From Spirochaetes bacterium ADurb.Bin218 (lineage in GTDB: Bacteria; Spirochaetota; UBA4802; UBA5550), in NCBI GenBank assembly GCA_002069965.1, contig MWCI01000020.1, positions 1 through 47,075 of the forward strand: a DNA stretch of 47,075 bases, in the 5' to 3' direction. A model generated the notes under the pieces. That model did no database searches and had not been told where the DNA came from. It worked only from the letters and a program-made list of their open reading frames with translations. The position numbers and the translations under genes were made by a program. Shown here piece by piece: positions 32,055 through 39,204 of the stretch (position 1 is its first letter; each line of letters starts with the position of its first letter).

Positions 32055-32513
32055 CTATTCTGAAAACAGGCTTTTTTCTAAAATCTCGTATTTTTTTTGT
32101 GGGCTCATATTTATTAGCTGCTTTACCCCTTTTATGACTTTTGGCATACTCTTTCGGCTTATCTTTATGCAGTAGTATCCCTTTTCTTTAAGAGAATCAT
32201 CAGTGGTAAGTTTATCTGTTCCGATTTTTAAGCCCAGTGATGGACCAAGTGTTTTTAAGATGTGAGATGGTTCTACATATTTTATGGAAAGCTTATCCAC
32301 CCCAAGCTCAAGCCTTTTCAATTCTTTTAGGCTCAAGTAGCTTTCTGGCATATTTTTCCAGAATTTAGGGTTTGATGTTATTGCCAGGATTATCTCATCG
32401 TGCTCTTCATCGTCAAAAACTCTAACATAAGAGTTAAATTGCTTATAGGAGGATAGCAATCCAAAGAGGCTGTCGTCTTTATTGCTTTTTTCTATTTTGG
32501 CTTTTGCTTTCAT
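32055..32513 (-). CDS. Small cytoplasmic protein of unknown function in the five-gene module
   Basis: A 152-aa soluble protein I do not recognise. It is basic at the start (MKAKAKIEKSNKDD), then mixed alpha/beta with EEHDEIILAITSNPKFWKNM and KGYYCIKISRKSMPKVIKGV. I chose the ATG at 32511-32513; the longer frame begins at a TTG inside the upstream gene. It lies 8 bases after the STAS-like gene and 8 before the tail-anchored gene, so its role is presumably tied to that module. Confidence 0.7.
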   Translation of the reverse strand: MKAKAKIEKSNKDDSLFGLLSSYKQFNSYVRVFDDEEHDEIILAITSNPKFWKNMPESYLSLKELKRLELGVDKLSIKYVEPSHILKTLGPSLGLKIGTDKLTTDDSLKEKGYYCIKISRKSMPKVIKGVKQLINMSPQKKYEILEKSLFSE

Positions 32514-32521
32514 ATTGCATC

Positions 32522-33064
32522 TCAAACAGAATAATATTCATTGTTGATTTTTTTTATAACACGTAAAGAATATAGCTCCTGAAGTATTGGCATTATTTTG
32601 ATTTCTTCTATTCCAGAGAAACGCAGCAATTCAGATAGAGAGGAGTGATGGTTAATTTTCAGATAGTCAATTATATCGCTTTCCTCTTGAGTCAAAGGCC
32701 CAATATAGTATTTGTTGTTCCTTCCAAGTTCTTCTCTTGCAGCAGCTATTCGTTTGTCTTTATAATTAGAATATGAATGGAATACAGAGTCAATATTTAT
32801 TTCTGCCATTAATGATATATCTTTAAGTTTAATATAAAAATCTTCTGTAGATGATATTTCTATAAGCCTGACAATAAACTCATCAATAAATGATGAATCT
32901 ATAACCTTTATATTTTCAAAGTCCAGAATAACTGTTTCTCCTTTATCTGTCATTTTTATTTTTTCCATAGCTTTTTCAAATAGGCTACGACCTATAGGCC
33001 TTGTTATTAGATCCTGTGATTTTATTTTACACTCTCTGGCTAATTTTTCAACCAAAATAATCAT
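32522..33064 (-). CDS. STAS-like (DUF4325-type) protein fused to a C-terminal winged-helix-like domain
   Basis: A 180-aa protein from the ATG at 33062-33064, preceded by a strong AGAGGAG. Residues 15-95 match the STAS-like DUF4325 pattern: SLFEKAMEKIKMTDKGETVI, then LDFENIKVIDSSFIDEFIVR with the conserved serines. The last ~60 residues (QEESDIIDYLKINHHSSLSE, then LLRFSGIEEIKIMPILQEL) look like a winged helix, perhaps DNA-binding. Such STAS-like proteins usually sit beside a GHKL ATPase, as here (10 bases downstream of it), suggesting partner switching in which the ATPase phosphorylates or sequesters this protein. Fusion to a helix-turn-helix would put the output directly on DNA, which is inference. 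Confidence 0.75.
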   Translation of the reverse strand: MIILVEKLARECKIKSQDLITRPIGRSLFEKAMEKIKMTDKGETVILDFENIKVIDSSFIDEFIVRLIEISSTEDFYIKLKDISLMAEINIDSVFHSYSNYKDKRIAAAREELGRNNKYYIGPLTQEESDIIDYLKINHHSSLSELLRFSGIEEIKIMPILQELYSLRVIKKINNEYYSV

Positions 33065-33074
33065 ATAAACTCCT

Positions 33075-33965
33075 CTAAGCTGATAAAGAAATGGCGATTT
33101 GAGTTCCTTCAAAATAAGGGAGATCGTTTCTGTGAAATATATTTTTCCCTTTTTCTATTTTGTTATACAGAACGGTAAGAGATGAAGATTCTGAACGAAT
33201 AAAGATTGTGCCTTTGAGCTTTTCTGTAATGGAATTTACCTGACATAGGCCATAGCCAAACTCTCTTTTGCTTGATATAGGAGTTGTTAGTGCAAGCTCT
33301 ATTAGTTGGGATGTGGTTTTGTAGTTTAAAGTCTTTTTACCTTCAAAGCTTCCCCTTATGCCAACGCCAGAGTCCGATATTACCAGTCGGGCTATATTTT
33401 CTTTACCACTTTTGTATGTTTGCATTGTAACAAATCCACTATCAAGGGAGTGTTCAAAAATATTCTGACATAGCTCAGATAGGACAGTGACAAAGTAGTC
33501 CACAATTGACTCATCCATCCAGAATTTTAGTATAAGCTCAGATCTCTTTCTAAAAAGGGATATTACAGAGGCCAGAACATTTACCCCCTGGCGCTCTTTC
33601 CCAGGAATTTCTGTTATTTCAAGGAGTCTATTGCTTATAGGGTTTCTCTTTAAGCTCATACCTTCTGGAAGAGTCTCGGTCAATATAAATATGCCCTTGC
33701 TAAAGAAATCCATTCTGTTAAGATATTGATGTATATGTATTGGAATGTGTATAAGCTTTAACTTTTCCCCTCTTTTCCTTAAGAAATTTCTTCCCATAAG
33801 AAGAAAGGAGATCATGGAATATGGCTCAATAAAGGCAATTCGCGACATGTCAACTGTCCCTGATGATTCAAGTAAAGAGCTATTCATAGATAGAACGCTC
33901 TCAAAGGTATAGGGATCCCTGAAGCGATCTGGCAATATTATTATGTCTTTACTCTCTTTAATCAT
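33075..33965 (-). CDS. GHKL (HATPase_c) protein with N-terminal STAS-like region; anti-sigma-kinase type
   Basis: A 296-aa protein from the ATG at 33963-33965 (a TTG 15 bases upstream is possible). Residues 25-110 look STAS-like (GTVDMSRIAFIEPYSMISFL). The C-terminal half is a GHKL ATPase with an N box (SELCQNIFEHS), G1 (ISDSGVGIRG) and G2 (EFGYGLCQVNSI). There is no histidine phosphotransfer domain, so it is more like RsbW/SpoIIAB anti-sigma kinases than sensor kinases. It heads a tight five-gene operon (gaps of 10, 8, 8 and 6 bases) with the STAS-like/winged-helix protein next. It is divergent from the M18 aminopeptidase gene. Confidence 0.8.
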   Translation of the reverse strand: MIKESKDIIILPDRFRDPYTFESVLSMNSSLLESSGTVDMSRIAFIEPYSMISFLLMGRNFLRKRGEKLKLIHIPIHIHQYLNRMDFFSKGIFILTETLPEGMSLKRNPISNRLLEITEIPGKERQGVNVLASVISLFRKRSELILKFWMDESIVDYFVTVLSELCQNIFEHSLDSGFVTMQTYKSGKENIARLVISDSGVGIRGSFEGKKTLNYKTTSQLIELALTTPISSKREFGYGLCQVNSITEKLKGTIFIRSESSSLTVLYNKIEKGKNIFHRNDLPYFEGTQIAISLSA

Positions 33966-34137
33966 TGGAAATATTTTCAACCTTATATAAAATTATCGAC
34001 AATTTCATTATTTTGCTTTTAAAAATAACATAAAAGGAAGAGCTTTTCTTTAAATAAAAAAGCATCTTTCGTTGACTATTCAGGACCCTATGGTAAATAG
34101 GTCTTTAGAGATAAGATTAGATAATGAGGGGAAATTT

Positions 34138-35544
34138 ATGCAGGAAGAAAAAAAATCTGAGAACAAACAACTTGAAGAAAAGCTTTTTTATAAAAAGGAA
34201 AGTTCATGGCTTGATTATGATGAAAATAGAGAAAAGGAAGTCTTTGCCTTTGCTGAGGATTATAAGGATTTTATAGGAAAATCAAAGACAGAGAGGCTTT
34301 GTGTAAAAAATATAATAGAGATCCTTGAAAAATCGGGATTTAAAACAATTGATAAATTTACCTCTTTAAAAAAAGGAGATAAGGGTTATAGAGTTTTTAA
34401 AGGGAAAACTGTAACTGCCTTTGTTGTGGGAGATGATCCTGCAAGCCTGAGAATTATAGGTTCTCATCTTGACTCCCCGAGGCTTGACCTTAAACCCAAT
34501 CCTTTATATCAAAGTCATGAGTTGGCTCTGTTGCAGTCTCATTACTATGGAGGTATCAAGAAATTTCACTGGGTAAATATTCCCCTTGAGTTGCATGGGG
34601 TTATATTTACAAGAGAAGGAAAAGAGATATCTCTATCCATAGGCAGCAATCCTGGTGATCCTCTTTTTATAATCCCTGATTTACTCCCACATCTTGCAAA
34701 GGATCAGATGAAAAAGGAAGCAACAAAGGTAATAGAGGGTGAGGAGCTTAATATAATCTTTGGACATATCCCTATTAGAGATAAAGAGATAAAAGAAGGA
34801 ATTAAACTTAATATATTAAAATACCTCAATGATAGATATGGACTTATTGAAGAGGATTTTATAACAGCAGAGCTTGAGTTTGTCCCTGCTCAGAGGCCTA
34901 TTGATATTGGTCTTGACAGAGGGCTTGTTGCAGCCTACGGTCATGATGACAGGGTATGTGTATATTCATCTCTACGGGCTCTTGTTGATGCTACAGATGT
35001 ATCAAAAACAGCTATTGGTTATTTTAGTGATAAAGAAGAAACAGGATCCTATGGAGATACAGGTGCAGAGAGCTTTGCTTTAATAAATTTTGCTTCTCAT
35101 TATATCAGGCTTACAGGCCTTGACCTCTCTCCATGGATGCTCCTTGAGAATGCAAAGGCAATATCAGCTGATGTAACAGGAGCAATGGACCCAACTTTTT
35201 CCTCTGTTAATGATCCACAAAATGTTTCTTATCTGGGCAAAGGTGTTTCCATAGAAAAATATGGAGGTGGAGGTGGCAAGTATAACACAAATGATGCTCA
35301 TGCAGAGTATACTCAGTATATGAGACACCTTGCAATGAAAAATAAAATTCCATGGCAAACAGGAGAAATGGGAAAACTTGATATTGGAGGAGGTGGCACA
35401 ATTGCTATGTTTATGTCAAGATATGGCATGGATTGTATAGACGTTGGGCCATGTTTACTCGGGATGCATTCCCCCTGTGAGGTCGCTTCTAAGGGTGATA
35501 TATTTTCTGCTTATTTGCTATATAAGGCTTTTTTTATGGATTGA
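34138..35544 (+). CDS. apeA: M18-family aminopeptidase
   Basis: A 468-aa cytosolic zinc aminopeptidase of the aspartyl-aminopeptidase/aminopeptidase I family. The ATG at 34138 follows GAGGGG at 6 bases; an upstream in-frame non-ATG start at 34072 lacks this. Metal-site motifs are intact: GSHLDSPRLDLKPNP with the first His, DRVCVYSSLRAL, FSDKEETGSYGDTGAES with the catalytic Glu pair, and GPCLLGMHSPCEV with the last His. It probably clears short peptides in amino-acid-fermenting metabolism. Single gene with a strong terminator; divergent from the five-gene module. Confidence 0.92.
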   Translation: MQEEKKSENKQLEEKLFYKKESSWLDYDENREKEVFAFAEDYKDFIGKSKTERLCVKNIIEILEKSGFKTIDKFTSLKKGDKGYRVFKGKTVTAFVVGDDPASLRIIGSHLDSPRLDLKPNPLYQSHELALLQSHYYGGIKKFHWVNIPLELHGVIFTREGKEISLSIGSNPGDPLFIIPDLLPHLAKDQMKKEATKVIEGEELNIIFGHIPIRDKEIKEGIKLNILKYLNDRYGLIEEDFITAELEFVPAQRPIDIGLDRGLVAAYGHDDRVCVYSSLRALVDATDVSKTAIGYFSDKEETGSYGDTGAESFALINFASHYIRLTGLDLSPWMLLENAKAISADVTGAMDPTFSSVNDPQNVSYLGKGVSIEKYGGGGGKYNTNDAHAEYTQYMRHLAMKNKIPWQTGEMGKLDIGGGGTIAMFMSRYGMDCIDVGPCLLGMHSPCEVASKGDIFSAYLLYKAFFMD

Positions 35545-35548
35545 TTGC

Positions 35549-35578
35549 TTTGCAGGCTTTTTTTTAAAAGCCTGCAAA
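35549..35578. terminator. Bidirectional terminator between apeA and the crotonase gene
   Basis: A 13-bp perfect stem (35549-35561 with 35566-35578; core TTTGCAGGC/GCCTGCAAA) has a 4-T loop, and the A/T ends of its arms act as T-tracts in both directions. It separates the convergent aminopeptidase and crotonase genes. Confidence 0.85.
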
Positions 35579-35597
35579 ACTATATATTTAAGCTGGG

Positions 35598-36380
35598 TTA
35601 TCTACATTTAAAATTTGCATCACGTTTTTCTACAAAGGCAGACATACCTTCTTTTTGATCCTCCGTTGCAAAGCACAGACCAAAGACCTGATTCTCAAAG
35701 GCAATGGCAGTATCTGTATCGCTTTCAAGTCCTCTGTTAATTGCCATTTTAGAATATCTAACAGCAAGCTGAGCGCGGGCTGCTATTTTTTTTGCCATAG
35801 TCATTGCAACAGAGATGAGTTCCTCAGAGGAGACTGTTTTGTTTACAAGACCAATTTTTTCTGCTTCAGATGCAGAAATAAGATCTCCGGTAAATATGAG
35901 TTCCTTTGCCTTTGCAGCTCCTATAACACGAGGAAGCCTCACACAGCCAGAAAATCCCGGTGTAATTCCAAGACCAACCTCTGGCTGCCCAAATTTTGCA
36001 TTTTCTGAGGCAATCCTTATGTCACAGCAAAGTGCAAGTTCACATCCTCCTCCAAGGGCAAAGCCATTTACCGCTGCAATTACAGGAATTTTGAGAAGTT
36101 CAATCTTTCTAAATACCGAGGAGCCCAGTTCTCCAAAAACTCTACCTGCCTCGCTATTAAAATCTTTCATCTGTGCAATATCTGCACCTGCAACAAAGGC
36201 TTTGCCTTCACCTGTAATTATGAGAACATTTAGAGCTTCATTTTTTGCAATTAGATCAATAGCCTCATGTAATTCCATGAGGAGCTCTGTATTAAGGGCA
36301 TTTAAAGCCTTTGGACGGGATATTGTAAGTATGCCTATCCCTTCTTCCTGAGAATATTTTAGATTATTAAATTCTTTCAT
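35598..36380 (-). CDS. crt: Enoyl-CoA hydratase / 3-hydroxybutyryl-CoA dehydratase (crotonase)
   Basis: A 260-aa crotonase-fold enzyme of standard length. The oxyanion-hole region KAFVAGADIAQM and the two catalytic glutamates (GFALGGGCELALCCD and FGQPEVGLGITPG) are intact. It would hydrate crotonyl-CoA, the product of 4-hydroxybutyryl-CoA dehydratase, to 3-hydroxybutyryl-CoA. AAGGGGG precedes the ATG. It follows thiolase by 115 bases on the same strand, separated by a hairpin, so the two may be partly coupled. 3-hydroxybutyryl-CoA dehydrogenase, which should join these two steps, is absent from the window. Confidence 0.92.
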   Translation of the reverse strand: MKEFNNLKYSQEEGIGILTISRPKALNALNTELLMELHEAIDLIAKNEALNVLIITGEGKAFVAGADIAQMKDFNSEAGRVFGELGSSVFRKIELLKIPVIAAVNGFALGGGCELALCCDIRIASENAKFGQPEVGLGITPGFSGCVRLPRVIGAAKAKELIFTGDLISASEAEKIGLVNKTVSSEELISVAMTMAKKIAARAQLAVRYSKMAINRGLESDTDTAIAFENQVFGLCFATEDQKEGMSAFVEKRDANFKCR

Positions 36381-36417
36381 AAATCCCCCTTTGTGATAAA
36401 AATTTTTAGTTAAAATA

Positions 36418-36469
36418 GGCTGTCTAAAATGCTTTACCTTGTTTTATTACAAGAAGCCCTTAGACAGCC
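36418..36469. terminator. Hairpin between thiolase and crotonase genes
   Basis: GGCTGTCTAA (36418-36427) and TTAGACAGCC (36460-36469) are perfect 10-bp arms. The 32-base loop contains a second small pairing (CTTG/CAAG). On the leftward strand the sequence after it is AT-rich with a broken T-tract. It may be a partial terminator, or an mRNA-processing or stabilising hairpin between the two genes. Confidence 0.6.
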
Positions 36470-36495
36470 CTGCAAAATTTAATAAGGGGAGAGAT

Positions 36496-37785
36496 TTATA
36501 CTCTTTCAAAAATCATTGCCATACCCATACCACCACCTATGCACATGGATACAACACCAGTTGAGAGATTCTTTCTCTTCATCTGATACATGGCTGTGAC
36601 AACCATTCTTGCACCTGTGCAGCCTATAGGGTGGCCAAGGGAAATTCCGCTACCCAGCTGATTTGGAAATTCATTGTCAAGACCAAGCTCTCTAAAACAG
36701 CCTATTGCCTGTGCAGCAAAGGCCTCATTGATTTCAACCATGTCAAGATCTCTTATTGTCATGCCTGCAAGTTTAAGAGCCTTGCGTATTGCAGGGACAG
36801 GTCCAAGGCCCATATATGCAGGATCCACTCCACCTGCAGCAAAGGATCTTATTCTAATTATAGGCTCAAGGCCAAGTTCTTTAGCCTTATCAGCACTCAT
36901 CATGAGGACAGCAGCAGCTCCGTCATTTATACCTGAGGCATTTCCTGCAGTGACAGTTCCGTCTTTTTTGAAAGCAGGCTTCATCTGAGCCATTTTTTCA
37001 AGACTTGTCTCCATTGGCCTTTCGTCAGTGTCTACAATTATATCTCCTTTTTTTGATGGAAGAACTACAGGAACTATTTCGTCTTTGAAAAGGCCATTTT
37101 TTATTGCAGCCATAGCTCTTTGATGAGATAAAACTCCAAGCTTGTCTTGTTCTTCTCTGCTTATGCCATAAAGAGATGCAATGTTTTCAGCAGTAATACC
37201 CATGTGGTATCCATTAAATATTTCGTATAACCCATCAAAGACCATCAGGTCATGAATATCGCCAGTTCCAGTAAGCTCCATTCTGTGTCCCCAGCGAGCT
37301 TTTTTGAGTGCAAAAGGAGCATTGCTCATGCTTTCCATGCCACCAGCTACAATAACATCTGCCTGACCTGTCATAATTGCCTGAGCACCCATTGTAATCG
37401 CCTTAAGACCAGATCCGCATACTTTGTTGATTGTGCATGCAGGTGCCTCTTTTGGTATTCCAGCGTAAATAGAGGCTTGCCTTGCAGGGTTTTGTCCCTG
37501 GGCAGACTGGAGAACGCATCCCATTATGCTTTCATCCACTGAAATTTCTCTGGCATTGCTATCATATTTGTATCCATTTTTTTCCAGTTCAAGTTGTCCC
37601 TGTGACTTGAGTTTATCCGGTGCTATGCTATGCTGATCCCCGGAAATTACAGGTTTTAGATTTATCTTCTTAAAGACTTCTCTCATTACAAGAGCACCCA
37701 TCTCTATAGCAGATACATCCTTAAGACTCCCCCCAAAGGCGCCAATGGCTGTCCTTGCACCGCTTACTATAACAACATCTTTCAT
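36496..37785 (-). CDS. Acetyl-CoA acetyltransferase (thiolase) with a 35-40-residue N-terminal insertion
   Basis: Interconverts acetoacetyl-CoA and two acetyl-CoA. At 429 aa it exceeds the usual ~392. The excess lies between residues about 43 and 82 (polar, containing SIAPDKLKSQGQLELEKNGY), just before the canonical DESIMGCVLQSAQGQNPARQ. The active site is complete: nucleophile Cys123 (INKVCGSGLKA), EINEAFAAQA, GHPIGCTGARM and the second Cys in MCIGGGMG. GGAGG precedes the ATG. It would finish 4-hydroxybutyrate breakdown with crotonase and a dehydrogenase encoded elsewhere. Confidence 0.93.
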   Translation of the reverse strand: MKDVVIVSGARTAIGAFGGSLKDVSAIEMGALVMREVFKKINLKPVISGDQHSIAPDKLKSQGQLELEKNGYKYDSNAREISVDESIMGCVLQSAQGQNPARQASIYAGIPKEAPACTINKVCGSGLKAITMGAQAIMTGQADVIVAGGMESMSNAPFALKKARWGHRMELTGTGDIHDLMVFDGLYEIFNGYHMGITAENIASLYGISREEQDKLGVLSHQRAMAAIKNGLFKDEIVPVVLPSKKGDIIVDTDERPMETSLEKMAQMKPAFKKDGTVTAGNASGINDGAAAVLMMSADKAKELGLEPIIRIRSFAAGGVDPAYMGLGPVPAIRKALKLAGMTIRDLDMVEINEAFAAQAIGCFRELGLDNEFPNQLGSGISLGHPIGCTGARMVVTAMYQMKRKNLSTGVVSMCIGGGMGMAMIFERV

Positions 37786-37832
37786 GTTGAAACCTCCATA
37801 TTGATTTAATAGTATGTTTTTGCAAAAAAATT

Positions 37833-37872
37833 AAAACTAAAATCAAAAGATTGTGATTGAAATTTTAGTTTT
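37833..37872 (-). promoter_or_regulatory. AT-rich hairpin upstream of the thiolase gene
   Basis: AAAACTAAAAT (37833-37843) and ATTTTAGTTTT (37862-37872) are perfect 11-bp arms, 48 bases before the thiolase ATG. In the leftward direction a 7-T run (37824-37830) follows. It could terminate transcription from the small membrane-protein gene at 38050 or act as a leader attenuator or operator for thiolase. The remaining AT-rich sequence to 38049 shows nothing else I can name. Confidence 0.5.
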
Positions 37873-38049
37873 TATACAAAATATTAAAAAAAACTTCAAG
37901 CATATTTAAAATAAAAGCAGCTAATTATATATCAATTTAGATTTTAAAAATATTTCTAAATTAAAAATTTAATATAAAAATTCATCTTAAAATAGCATTT
38001 AAATTATCCATATCTCAATAGCTAAAAGGTCTAAAATACTGTAGTTATA

Positions 38050-38382
38050 TTAATTATTTTTTTGTAGCAAAAACAAAGCAGATACTGTAAAGAGCAAAAT
38101 GGAACCAGCTTTTAAAGCTGTTGTTAATGAAATAACTATATTCCCTGAATAGATTAATCCATGGAAAATAAAACCTGCCATAAGGAGATTATAAATAATA
38201 ACAAGGACTCTTAGCCAGGTTTTATGATAGGCAGAGGCAAAGGTCATAAATAGAGCCATTGTAAGGTGAAAAATTGAAATCTGACCTGCTTCTATTATAA
38301 AGGCAATAAAGAAAAAGATCCATGCTGTTGCTGTGAGATAAAGGCCATAAGGAGAATAAGGATTAAGGGCTTTAGTTTGCAT
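38050..38382 (-). CDS. Small integral membrane protein of unknown function
   Basis: A 110-aa protein with four likely membrane segments (about 14-31, 36-52, 58-76 and 84-105), a short hydrophilic start (MQTKALNPYSPYG) and a basic-polar end (LLQKNN). I recognise no family. GAGGATAG precedes its ATG, and it lies 5 bases after the NERD-like gene, so the two are cotranscribed. Confidence 0.7.
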   Translation of the reverse strand: MQTKALNPYSPYGLYLTATAWIFFFIAFIIEAGQISIFHLTMALFMTFASAYHKTWLRVLVIIYNLLMAGFIFHGLIYSGNIVISLTTALKAGSILLFTVSALFLLQKNN

Positions 38383-38387
38383 TTTAT

Positions 38388-39104
38388 CTATCCTCTCATA
38401 TATCTCTGTTTCATAAAGATTGCAAAGCCTTCTGCTATTTCACTTTTTACCGGAAATGTAAGCTCTGTTGTAATTCTTTTGTTTAATTCGCTAAGTCCAC
38501 AGATTGATATTTCATTAAAGTCCTTGATGTTAGATTTTTCTTCATGTGCCAGAAGTAGAATTGGCTTTGGCATGCACTCATATCCATCAAAACCTTTGCC
38601 AATTATGATTTTAATGAGGTGGCATAACCTCCATAATCTTGCAGTAACTGATTCAAGGCTGTAGTCTGATATATAGAGAGAATCTTCTATTATCTCAATT
38701 TTTCCCTCAGCGGGAGACTTTGCTATGACAAATATCCCATGTTTTGATATGACAAGATGCTCAACGTGGAATAGCTCAAAGGTAAAATCATTTAGTATAA
38801 AGTAATCATCATTGAGTTGGCTGAGTGTTTCAATTGTTTTGTTTTCATTGCTCAAAAGCCACTGGAATTTGTTTTTATTTACAACTTTTTTCCATGCAAG
38901 AGGGTTTATGCGGAAAGAGACAAAAATCATGAGTGAAAGCGCAACTAATGTAATTATTGCAATCCCATAAAGATCTTTTGTTAAGTTCTGAGAACTTACA
39001 AGTAAAAATCCAAAGAGCGCAAAGGTTGTTATTGCTATAAAGCTAAGGTGCTTTGGGAATGTCTTTGCTATTTTTTCTTCTGGGTTTCCTTCTATATATG
39101 CCAT
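38388..39104 (-). CDS. Membrane protein with NERD-like (nuclease-related) domain
   Basis: A 238-aa protein. Two membrane segments near the N-terminus (about 20-37 and 46-63) anchor a cytoplasmic domain. Residues 96-135 follow the NERD pattern (DDYFILNDFTFELFHVEHLV, then ISKHGIFVIAKSPAEGKIEI). In classic NERD domains the strands carry IDH and an E-x-K motif; here these read VEH and IAKS, so nuclease activity is doubtful. GAGGG precedes the ATG. It forms a unit with the small membrane protein downstream and follows the permease by 100 bases, across a hairpin. Confidence 0.65.
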   Translation of the reverse strand: MAYIEGNPEEKIAKTFPKHLSFIAITTFALFGFLLVSSQNLTKDLYGIAIITLVALSLMIFVSFRINPLAWKKVVNKNKFQWLLSNENKTIETLSQLNDDYFILNDFTFELFHVEHLVISKHGIFVIAKSPAEGKIEIIEDSLYISDYSLESVTARLWRLCHLIKIIIGKGFDGYECMPKPILLLAHEEKSNIKDFNEISICGLSELNKRITTELTFPVKSEIAEGFAIFMKQRYMRG

Positions 39105-39135
39105 CTCTTCCCTCTTTAATTTTTTAGTAAGTTTT

Positions 39136-39167
39136 CAGCTTCTCTGCCGTTTTTGGCAGAGAAGCTG
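39136..39167. terminator. Strong hairpin without T-run after the permease gene
   Basis: CAGCTTCTCTGCC (39136-39148) and GGCAGAGAAGCTG (39155-39167) form a perfect 13-bp stem with a 6-base loop. Neither strand has a T-run directly after it, so it is not a canonical intrinsic terminator. It ends the apparent 4-hydroxybutyrate operon and may work as an RNA-stabilising 3' hairpin or processing site. Confidence 0.65.
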
Positions 39168-39204
39168 TCTGCTTAGGAGGATTTATGTTCTTTTAAAATC
39201 ATGG

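Noticed and set aside
30927-33980. Phage or defence island around the GHKL/STAS module
   Set aside because: No integrase, nuclease, helicase or composition shift is visible, and flanking genes are ordinary metabolism; a signalling module is the simpler reading.
35815-36351. 178-codon open frame on the plus strand opposite the crotonase gene
   Set aside because: It is antisense to an intact, conserved enzyme; its Ser/Pro-rich product is typical of shadow frames.
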